A DNA stretch of 64,000 nt from Faeciplasma sp900553675 (GTDB lineage: Bacteria > Bacillota > Clostridia > Oscillospirales > Ruminococcaceae), in the NCBI GenBank assembly GCA_958428235.1, contig CAUAFG010000001.1:124001-188000 (forward strand), written 5' to 3'. The notes beneath the pieces were generated by a model that was given only the letters and a program-made list of their open reading frames with translations, did not search any database and had not been told where the DNA came from. Both the position numbers and the translations under genes were made by a program. This document shows positions 57,901 through 64,000 of the stretch, piece after piece. Numbering within the stretch: the first letter of the stretch is position 1; each line of letters starts with the position of its first letter.

Positions 57901-58782
57901 ATGAAAAAAGCTTTAACTGCCGTATTGCTTACAGTCATTGCGGCTATTATATGCTCGCAGCTGATGTGCTCCTGCTCCAAGGATACAAAGGAAGAACAAA
58001 ACACACCCGCAAACGGCGGCGTTCCGGACAGGGTTGTTTCAAGACCCGCTCAGCCGGACGGCATGCCGAACAGCGATTCTCAGATACCGGATGTCACCTC
58101 AGACAGCATTCCCGAAAACACCGGTCTTGCAGACGAAAGCGGCGTTACATCCGATTCAGCGGTAAGCACATCCGACAGTCAGCCGGCAAACGATAATAAG
58201 CCGAGCGTTACGGATGAGGACGATAATATAACCGTCAGCGAGGAAAAAGACCTTTCCGACTGCAAGGCGATGGAATACCTTAAGCTTTTAAATTCAAGCA
58301 AGGTTCACGCAGTCCTGCTGGAGGCGTCATCCCACGACAATGAAAACGCTTCGAGCATTGAAAGAGAGTACTTTGTCGACGGCAACAAGGCGGTATTCAT
58401 CAACGGCGACACAAAAATCATCATGGACGACGCCGAGGTCACCGTTATAGATATGGACGAAATGACATATTACACCTACCCGCGTGAGGATGAAGATACC
58501 GGCGCAAATTTCGGGTATGATATATCGGATTACTCCCTTGTCTCCCGCGATGAGGAGGACGACGGAACGATTATCGAGGTGTTTGAGATATCCGACCGCG
58601 GCGGCAGCATAAAATCCACATGGACCTTTTTCCCCAGCGGCAACGTTACCGTTGCGGACGTGACAAAAGCCGGCGCATTTTATTGGTACAGCTTCAGCCT
58701 TATCGAGTCGGACGTTTCTAAGATGGATATGTCCGTTCCGGAGGGAGTTATTGAAACCGAGCCGGAGGATTATTTTGAATAA
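57901..58782 (+). CDS. Predicted lipoprotein of unknown function
   Basis: The protein (293 residues from ATG 57901) has a signal peptide (KKALTAVLLTVIAAIICSQL) ending in a cysteine cluster MCSCSK that can serve as a lipobox, though it is not canonical. A low-complexity Ser/Asp/Pro linker follows (residues about 30-115). A folded domain of about 175 residues comes last (CKAMEYLKLLNSSKVHAVLLEA to the C-terminus), with many acidic and aromatic residues. AAGGAAGG lies 13 bases upstream; GTG 57892 is an alternative start. I recognise no family. It is followed by cyclophilin and uvrC, perhaps in one operon. Confidence 0.72.
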   Translation: MKKALTAVLLTVIAAIICSQLMCSCSKDTKEEQNTPANGGVPDRVVSRPAQPDGMPNSDSQIPDVTSDSIPENTGLADESGVTSDSAVSTSDSQPANDNKPSVTDEDDNITVSEEKDLSDCKAMEYLKLLNSSKVHAVLLEASSHDNENASSIEREYFVDGNKAVFINGDTKIIMDDAEVTVIDMDEMTYYTYPREDEDTGANFGYDISDYSLVSRDEEDDGTIIEVFEISDRGGSIKSTWTFFPSGNVTVADVTKAGAFYWYSFSLIESDVSKMDMSVPEGVIETEPEDYFE

Positions 58783-58818
58783 ATCAAAAACATTTTAAAT
58801 ATGAAAGGAAATACTATT

Positions 58819-59295
58819 ATGCCCAGAGTAATTATCGAAATGGAAAACGGCAAAAAAATGACGGTGGAGCTTTATCCCAAGGAGGCTCCTATAACCGTTG
58901 CAAACTTTTTAAAGCTCGTTAATGATGGCTTTTACAATGAACTTATCTTCCATCGCGTTATCAGCGGATTTATGATTCAGGGCGGAGACCCCCTTGGAAC
59001 CGGCTACGGCGGCTCTGAAAACAGCATAAAGGGCGAGTTCAGGGCAAACGGCGTTAACAACACCATTCGCCACACGCGTGGCGTTATCTCGATGGCGCGC
59101 TCGCAGTCTCCTAATTCCGCTTCGTCGCAGTTCTTTATCATGCATAAGGACGCTCCGTATTTAGACGGTCAGTATGCCGCCTTCGGAAAGGTTGTTGAGG
59201 GTATTGATGTCGTTGACGAAATAGCGTCGGTTGAGACCGACTACAACGATATGCCCTTAAAGCCTCAGAAAATCAAGACAATAACCGTTGCTTAA
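58819..59295 (+). CDS. Peptidyl-prolyl cis-trans isomerase, cyclophilin type
   Basis: The 158-residue cyclophilin has the catalytic Arg in FHRVISGFMIQGGDP, the SASSQFFIMHKDAPYLDGQYAAFGKV active-site stretch and the usual N-terminal beta strands (IIEMENGKKMTVELYPKEAP). There is no signal peptide, so it acts in the cytosol and speeds folding at proline bonds. ATG 58819 has AAAGGAAA upstream. It lies 36 bases after the lipoprotein gene and five bases before uvrC. Confidence 0.95.
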   Translation: MPRVIIEMENGKKMTVELYPKEAPITVANFLKLVNDGFYNELIFHRVISGFMIQGGDPLGTGYGGSENSIKGEFRANGVNNTIRHTRGVISMARSQSPNSASSQFFIMHKDAPYLDGQYAAFGKVVEGIDVVDEIASVETDYNDMPLKPQKIKTITVA

Positions 59296-59300
59296 CCGAT

Positions 59301-61151
59301 ATGCGCGTTACCTTAAGCGACAATCCAAGGCTGGAATACCTGCGGCAGAAAACGGTCAAGCTGACATCATCCCCAGGCTGTTACATCATGAAAAACAAAT
59401 CGGGGACGATAATATATATCGGCAAGGCAAAAAACCTGCGAAACCGCGTTTCCACCTATTTTCACGACAACGACCATCTTACAAAGGTTGCCAAGATGGT
59501 TTCAAACGTATATGATTACGAGTTCATTGTGACGGACTCGGAGTACGAAGCTCTTGTTTTGGAATCCTCGCTGATAAAGCAGCACCAGCCAAAGTATAAT
59601 ATCCTTTTAAAGGACGACAAGGGGTATTCGTATATAAAGATTTCGGATGAAGACTTTCCGCGGATCACAAAAGAGAACCAGAAAAAGGGTTCGGGGACCT
59701 TTATAGGTCCGTATACAAGCGGGCTGACCTCAAGCCAGACGGTTGAGGAGGTAAACCGCGTTTTCATGCTTCCCACCTGCAAAAAAGTGTTTCCGCGGGA
59801 CTTTAAAAAATCCCGTCCCTGCCTTAACTTCCAGATAAAGCGGTGCATTGGTCTTTGCCGCGGGTGCTTTTCTAAAGACGATTACGCCGCGATCATAAAG
59901 GACGCGATAGATTATATCAAATCCGGAAGCGGCACGTCGATTGAGGCTTTAACCGCCGAAATGAACCGGCTTGCCGAAAATATGGAGTTTGAAAAAGCGG
60001 CTTTGCTGCGCGACAGAATCGCGGCGATAAAACGTTCCGCCGAAACCCAGAAGATTTTTGAAGAGGATATCCCTGACACCGACGTTATTGGTCTTGCAAA
60101 AAACGGCAGCTTAAGCTGTATTTCGGTGCTGATATACCGCAACTCCAAGCTGAGCGACAAGTGCGACTTTATGCTCGGCGAAATCGGAGACGACATCTCC
60201 GCGCGTGAGGAATTTCTGATACAATACTACGACCGCGCGCCCAGAATCCCCAAGGACATTTATATCGACGCCGAGCTTAACGAAACCGACAATATCCGCA
60301 GGTATCTGATGGAAAAATCAGGTCATGCGGTTTACATCAACAATGCCAAGCGGGGCGAAATGCTTGAGCTTACCAAGATGGCAGTTCGCAACGCCGCCGA
60401 GCAGCTTTCAATTCAGGTTGGCAGAACCGAAAAGGAAATAGCCGTGCTTGAAGAGCTGGCTTCGCTTTTAGGGCTTTCTAAAACCCCTGTTTATATCGAG
60501 TGCTACGATATCTCCAACCTTGCTTCAAGCGACATGGTGGGCGGAATGGTGGTTATGGATAACTCCCGCTTTGCAAAGAAATACTATAAGAAATTCAACA
60601 TTAAAACCGTCGCTGAACAAAACGACTATGCCAGCATGCGCGAGGTCATCAGGCGGCGATTCTCGGAATATCTCAGCCCCGAATGCACCGACGAGGGCTT
60701 TAAAAGGCTGCCCGACGTTATTTTTCTGGACGGCGGCAAGGGTCACGTTGCGGCGGTAGCTCCGCTTTTGGAGGATATGGGAATCAAGACTTCCCTTTTC
60801 GGTCTTGTAAAGGACAACAAGCATCACACCCGCGCGGTAGTTGACCCGAACGGTCAGGAAATTCAGATAGTAAAATCGCGCTCGGTATTCAACCTTTTAA
60901 CCCGCCTTCAGGACGAGGTTCATAGGTACACTATAACCTTCCAGACCTCAAAGCGCTCTGCGCACGTCCACGAGACCGAGCTTACAAGGATATCCGGCAT
61001 AGGTCCGGCAAAGGCAAAGGCTCTTTTGTCCGAGTTCAAGACAAAGCAGGCTCTTAAGGCGGCAACTGTCGAAGATATCGCGGCGGTGATGAAAATTAAT
61101 CTCGAAAAGGCTTGTGAAGTGAAGGAGAGATTTATAGATCAGCTTGTATAA
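59301..61151 (+). CDS. uvrC: Excinuclease ABC subunit C
   Basis: The 616-residue nuclease has the N-terminal GIY-YIG domain (PGCYIMKNKSGTIIYIGKAKNLRNRVSTYF), a cysteine cluster (RPCLNFQIKRCIGLCRGC), the UVR motif (NRLAENMEFEKAALLRDRIAAI), the RNase H-like 5' nuclease domain (YIECYDISNLASSDMVGGMVV, VIFLDGGKGHV) and two C-terminal helix-hairpin-helix units (ISGIGPAKAKALL). It makes the dual incision in nucleotide excision repair with UvrAB. It starts five bases after the cyclophilin stop with no strong ribosome site, so translation is probably coupled. Confidence 0.97.
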   Translation: MRVTLSDNPRLEYLRQKTVKLTSSPGCYIMKNKSGTIIYIGKAKNLRNRVSTYFHDNDHLTKVAKMVSNVYDYEFIVTDSEYEALVLESSLIKQHQPKYNILLKDDKGYSYIKISDEDFPRITKENQKKGSGTFIGPYTSGLTSSQTVEEVNRVFMLPTCKKVFPRDFKKSRPCLNFQIKRCIGLCRGCFSKDDYAAIIKDAIDYIKSGSGTSIEALTAEMNRLAENMEFEKAALLRDRIAAIKRSAETQKIFEEDIPDTDVIGLAKNGSLSCISVLIYRNSKLSDKCDFMLGEIGDDISAREEFLIQYYDRAPRIPKDIYIDAELNETDNIRRYLMEKSGHAVYINNAKRGEMLELTKMAVRNAAEQLSIQVGRTEKEIAVLEELASLLGLSKTPVYIECYDISNLASSDMVGGMVVMDNSRFAKKYYKKFNIKTVAEQNDYASMREVIRRRFSEYLSPECTDEGFKRLPDVIFLDGGKGHVAAVAPLLEDMGIKTSLFGLVKDNKHHTRAVVDPNGQEIQIVKSRSVFNLLTRLQDEVHRYTITFQTSKRSAHVHETELTRISGIGPAKAKALLSEFKTKQALKAATVEDIAAVMKINLEKACEVKERFIDQLV

Positions 61152-61210
61152 TGTTAATTCCAGTCTGAAACAATACCAAAAAGTAAACTACTATATTTGT
61201 TATAATATTT

Positions 61211-61440
61211 GGGTATAGTTTGAATTACTGCATAGTGCAGTCATGGACGTGCTCCGCACGCCCATAGGGAGACCCCCGACGAGGGTCTCCCTACGTAAAA
61301 ACAGTCCACTGGACTGTTTTTACTCCCCGTCCTGCGTTTCGCTGGCGCAGGGGATTTCGCGCTCTGCGGAGCGCGCCGAGGGCTCTGCCCCTCGACCCTG
61401 CCGCCCTTTCGAGAAAGGGTGGGCGGAAAGCTTTTAATTT
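61211..61440 (+). repeat. Multi-hairpin intergenic repeat, copy 3
   Basis: Same element as at 9381-9606 and 56011-56257. The first hairpin reads CGTGC/GCACG instead of CGCAC/GTGCG, a paired change that keeps the stem. GGGAGACCC/GGGTCTCCC, AACAGTCC/GGACTGTT, GCGCTC/GAGCGC around TGCG, and CCCTTTC/GAAAGGG follow. The lead-in GGGTATAGTTTGAATTACTG resembles that of copy 2. No real gene lies in it. Confidence 0.9.
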
Positions 61441-61514
61441 TGCACGATTGAAGCTTAGCTTTATCATCAAACCGAGCATAATTATTAATTTTGCGGTTTT
61501 AGTTAAAAATTTTG

Positions 61515-61543
61515 TAGACAAACCGCGGATTTTATAATATAAT
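61515..61543 (+). promoter_or_regulatory. Promoter of the housekeeping cluster with rsmD and coaD
   Basis: TAGACA and TATAAT with a 17-base spacer, about 55 bases before the ATG at 61598. Confidence 0.6.
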
Positions 61544-61597
61544 ATATATCCGCAGGCGTTGATTCAGCGCGTCCCCCAATTTGAGAAAGGATTACCC

Positions 61598-62275
61598 ATG
61601 GCAAAAAATCTCCCCGCATACAGCGGCACACTCAGAAGCCACATACTCAACGTCCCTGAAAGCGTATACAAATGCGGAGGGATTCTTATTTTCGGGAGGA
61701 GGATAAAATCACTTGTATTCTCCACCGACGTTGCCATCATCAAAAACATCAATGCAGACGGGGTTATTGCGGTATATCCCTTTACACCTCAGCCGATAAT
61801 ATCTCAGGCAATAATAACCGTTTCGGATGCTCCGGTGTTCGTGGGCGTTGGCGGAGGGCTTACCGGCGGCGAACGCGCGGTGAGGCTTGCCGAAAACGCC
61901 GAGAATCAGGGCGCATACGGCGTGGTAGTAAACGCGCCTATAGACCCATCCATTATAACCATGATAAAGCAACGGGTGGAGCTTCCGGTTATAGCAACCA
62001 TCGTTTCGGACAGGCAGGATATCGGCGCACGCATTGCCGCGGGTGCGGATATATTAAACGTTGCGGCGTCGGTAAAAACGCCTGAGCTTGTCCGGCTTAT
62101 CCGCGATAAATACCCTGATATACCCATAATCGCAACCGGCGGTCCGACCGACGAAACCATCGCCCGAACCATCGAGGCAGGAGCAAATGCAATAACCTAC
62201 ACTCCGCCCTCCAACGGCGATATATTTGCGCAGAAGATGGAAACATACCGCAAGCGGTACACCGACAACGATTAA
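61598..62275 (+). CDS. TIM-barrel protein of unknown substrate (NanE/ThiE/HisA-like fold)
   Basis: The 225-residue protein looks like a phosphate-binding TIM barrel. Strand-end motifs include GVIAVYPFTPQPI, VFVGVGGGLTGGERAV, GADILNVAASVKTPELV and PIIATGGPTDETI; the last resembles the phosphate-binding strand 7-8 region. Pairs of this barrel type include N-acetylmannosamine-6-phosphate epimerase and thiamine phosphate synthase, but the catalytic residues do not clearly match either. ATG 61598 has GAAAGGA nine bases upstream. It is 44 bases before rsmD and may belong to its operon. No specific function is claimed. Confidence 0.7.
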   Translation: MAKNLPAYSGTLRSHILNVPESVYKCGGILIFGRRIKSLVFSTDVAIIKNINADGVIAVYPFTPQPIISQAIITVSDAPVFVGVGGGLTGGERAVRLAENAENQGAYGVVVNAPIDPSIITMIKQRVELPVIATIVSDRQDIGARIAAGADILNVAASVKTPELVRLIRDKYPDIPIIATGGPTDETIARTIEAGANAITYTPPSNGDIFAQKMETYRKRYTDND

Positions 62276-62319
62276 AAAACAGCGAAGTAGTCTTTTACGA
62301 AAGGCGTGAAATATAAAAT

Positions 62320-62877
62320 ATGAGAGTAATAACAGGCACTTTGCGGGGCAAGCGGCTTATAACCCTTGAAGGCGAAAGCGTCCGCCCCACCACCGACAAA
62401 ACAAAGGAAGCTATTTTTTCAATAATTCAGTTCGACCTTCCCCAAGCCGAGGTTTTAGATCTCTTTGCGGGAAGCGGTCAGCTTGGAATAGAGGCTTTAA
62501 GCAGGGGCGCAAAGCACTGCGTATTCGTGGATAAATCCAAAGAGTCGATAGGCGTTATCAAGCAGAATATTGAAAGCTGCAAGCTTGGCGACTGTTCGAG
62601 GATTCTTAATTACGCCGCTGAGGATTATCTTAAAATGGCGCGCCACAGCTTTGATATCGCGATTTTAGACCCGCCATACGGCATGGGGCTGATACAAAAG
62701 ACCCTTGCGGGAGTCGATACCATTATGAACCCCGGCGGAACCGTTGTGTGCGAGCATGAAGCGGGGCTTGAGCTTCCGGAAAGGATAGGCGGCTTAACGC
62801 TTCGCAGGCGATACAGCTACGGCAAATTAGTTGCGCTGACTGTTTACGACAAAGACAGCGAAAACGCTGTAGATTGA
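62320..62877 (+). CDS. rsmD: 16S rRNA (guanine(966)-N2)-methyltransferase RsmD
   Basis: The 185-residue enzyme has the RsmD N-terminus MRVITGTLRGKRL, the SAM-binding motif VLDLFAGSGQLGIEALSRGA and the catalytic DPPY in AILDPPYGMGL. It methylates G966 of 16S rRNA during 30S assembly. It is followed by coaD 28 bases downstream, an arrangement common in Firmicutes. The length is normal. Confidence 0.95.
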   Translation: MRVITGTLRGKRLITLEGESVRPTTDKTKEAIFSIIQFDLPQAEVLDLFAGSGQLGIEALSRGAKHCVFVDKSKESIGVIKQNIESCKLGDCSRILNYAAEDYLKMARHSFDIAILDPPYGMGLIQKTLAGVDTIMNPGGTVVCEHEAGLELPERIGGLTLRRRYSYGKLVALTVYDKDSENAVD

Positions 62878-62905
62878 CAATATAGTTAAGGACGGTAAAC
62901 AAAAA

Positions 62906-63394
62906 ATGAACCAAAGAATAGCAGTCTGCCCCGGCAGCTTCGACCCGGTAACGCTCGGACATCTCGACATTATGAACAGGGCTTCGCAGCTTTTTGACAA
63001 GGTGATAGTGCTGGTTTCGGTCAATCCCAAAAAAGTCCCCAGCTTTACGCCGGAGGAACGGGTGGAAATGATAAAAAAGGTAACCGGACATCTTACAAAC
63101 ATCGAGGTTGAAACGTCGGACGGTCTTCTGGCTGATTTCGTCCGTCAGAAAGGGGCGACGGCTATAGTAAAGGGTCTTAGAGCCGTCACCGACTTTGAAT
63201 ATGAATTTCAGATGGCGCTGGCAAACAAAAAGCTCTGCCCCGAGGCTGAAACCGTGTTTTTAGTCACCCGCTCGGAAAATATGTATTTAAGCTCGAGCGT
63301 GGTAAAGCAGATAGCCTCATTTGGCGGAAACATAAGCGATTTTGTGCCGCCGGAAATCAGGGACTTTATTGCGAAAAGACTGCTTGAAGGATAA
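62906..63394 (+). CDS. coaD: Phosphopantetheine adenylyltransferase
   Basis: The 162-residue nucleotidyltransferase has the T/HxGH motif in CPGSFDPVTLGHLDIMNRA, the conserved Lys and Arg in KGLRAVTDFEYEFQMA, and the C-terminal TRSENMYLSSSVVKQIASFGGNISDFVPPEI. It joins AMP to 4'-phosphopantetheine in coenzyme A synthesis. It follows rsmD and precedes a coiled-coil protein gene by 57 bases. Confidence 0.97.
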   Translation: MNQRIAVCPGSFDPVTLGHLDIMNRASQLFDKVIVLVSVNPKKVPSFTPEERVEMIKKVTGHLTNIEVETSDGLLADFVRQKGATAIVKGLRAVTDFEYEFQMALANKKLCPEAETVFLVTRSENMYLSSSVVKQIASFGGNISDFVPPEIRDFIAKRLLEG

Positions 63395-63451
63395 CAAGCC
63401 AATCGATACAGATATTATCAATTAATATAATAATATAAGGAGCTAACTAAA

Positions 63452-63925
63452 ATGACTATTGATGAAATCCTGGAAATGATGGACGAGCTTTTGGACAAGG
63501 CAACAAGCGTTCCCTTTACAAACAAGAAAAGCCTTGTAGACGTTGAGCAGCTGCGCGAGTATATCGACAACATCCGCTACAACCTTCCCACCGAAATAAG
63601 AAAGGCAAAGGAAATGGTTGCCGACCGCTCTAATATTATTGAGGACGCAAACGCCGAAGCGGAAGAAATCATCAAAAAGGCGGAAGAGCGCGCAAAGGTG
63701 CTTGTCTCTAAAGAGGAGATAACAAAGCAGGCTCAGGCGGCGGCAAATGAGATATCCCAGCAGGCGAGAATGATGGACGCAAACATCAAGAAAGCAATGA
63801 TAGAGCGCTTGGACAGCATTCTTTCCGAATCCGAGAGAGCTGTTACAAAATCTCTCAGCGAAATCAAGCATATGCGCGACACCATCAAGGAAGCTGCCAA
63901 GAAAACCGAGGGCGACAATAAATAG
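63452..63925 (+). CDS. Coiled-coil protein of unknown function
   Basis: The 157-residue protein is almost all helix. Residues about 25-55 hold a short conserved patch (LVDVEQLREYIDNIRYNLPTEIRKAKEMVADRS) and about 60-150 form a charged coiled coil (AEAEEIIKKAEERAKVLVSKEEI). It resembles the V-type ATPase subunit-like or DivIVA-like helper proteins often found after coaD in Clostridia. No catalytic motif is visible. TAAGGAG precedes the ATG. Function unknown. Confidence 0.72.
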   Translation: MTIDEILEMMDELLDKATSVPFTNKKSLVDVEQLREYIDNIRYNLPTEIRKAKEMVADRSNIIEDANAEAEEIIKKAEERAKVLVSKEEITKQAQAAANEISQQARMMDANIKKAMIERLDSILSESERAVTKSLSEIKHMRDTIKEAAKKTEGDNK

Positions 63926-63931
63926 CATTTT

Positions 63932-63959
63932 GTTCTTCTATGAAGAACGAGCGTTTTTC
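63932..63959 (+). terminator. Possible terminator after the coiled-coil gene
   Basis: GTTCTTC/GAAGAAC hairpin with a TAT loop, then GAGCGTTTTTC. The T-run is seven bases from the stem, so this is only a candidate. Confidence 0.35.
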
Positions 63960-64000
63960 ACAAGAATACACGCGCCTTTTTGACTAAATTCGTCTTATAA

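Overview
The window looks like the chromosome of an anaerobic, endospore-forming, plant-fibre-degrading member of the Clostridia, most like the Ruminococcaceae/Oscillospiraceae. The grounds are spore genes (spo0A, the spoIIA operon, spoVAD/spoVAE, ypeB), HrcA/CIRCE control of the dnaK operon, consensus sigma-A promoters and strong AGGAGG ribosome sites, and a set of xylan and cellulose enzymes (GH11, GH43, GH3, GH94). No rRNA operon, CRISPR array, insertion sequence or replication origin was seen. One tRNA gene is present, tRNA-Leu(CAG).

Layout. 1-7400 (minus): purine operon purE-purC-purF-purM-purN-purO-purH(C-terminal half)-purD behind a consensus promoter and a ZTP riboswitch with a terminator. 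7500-9240 (minus): ECF sigma factor and its membrane anti-sigma partner. 9640-18450 (minus): pyrimidine operon pyrC-carB-pyrK-pyrD-pyrF-pyrE-pyrB behind a promoter and an attenuator; carA is absent. 18700-24440: spo0A, an orphan MazF-type toxin, ypeB and a second ECF sigma/anti-sigma pair. 24500-30400: histidine phosphatase, tRNA-Leu, a cytosolic glycoside hydrolase, a MATE exporter, a GNAT gene broken by an amber stop and an intact GNAT gene. 30500-33640 (minus): an XRE-SdpI fusion, sigF-spoIIAB-spoIIAA and an orphan HicB. 33740-38760: hrcA-grpE-dnaK-dnaJ. 38760-49390: lipoprotein xylanase (GH11+CBM), a frameshifted RNHCP gene with a leader ORF, a TetR/ABC exporter operon, GH3, ComM and a membrane-anchored GH43. 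49480-52940: a compact SOS-type cassette of phage origin (baseplate/lectin protein, GDPD, holin, GH25 lysozyme). 53000-64000: GH94 cellobiose phosphorylase, spoVAD/E, a lipoprotein, cyclophilin, uvrC, and a housekeeping cluster with rsmD and coaD.

How the genes work together. The two nucleotide operons cover most of de novo purine and UMP synthesis, each controlled by premature termination in its leader. Two features stand out: the PurF-like enzyme lacks the catalytic N-terminal cysteine, and CarB has no CarA beside it, so neither glutamine-using step has an evident glutaminase in this window. PurH is split into a stand-alone transformylase and a PurO-type cyclohydrolase. The sugar enzymes fit a scheme in which surface-anchored GH11 and GH43 cut xylan outside the cell while GH3 and GH94 process imported oligosaccharides inside.

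Most unusual content: (i) the self-contained lysis cassette with a LexA-like box at its start site and no capsid, terminase or tail genes; (ii) three copies of an intergenic element of about 210-250 bp built from serial hairpins with compensatory changes between copies; (iii) two shorter palindromic elements sharing a core with helix-preserving differences; (iv) a short leader ORF plus hairpin ahead of the RNHCP gene; (v) a G-tract/C-tract region with two mutually exclusive hairpins downstream of ypeB.
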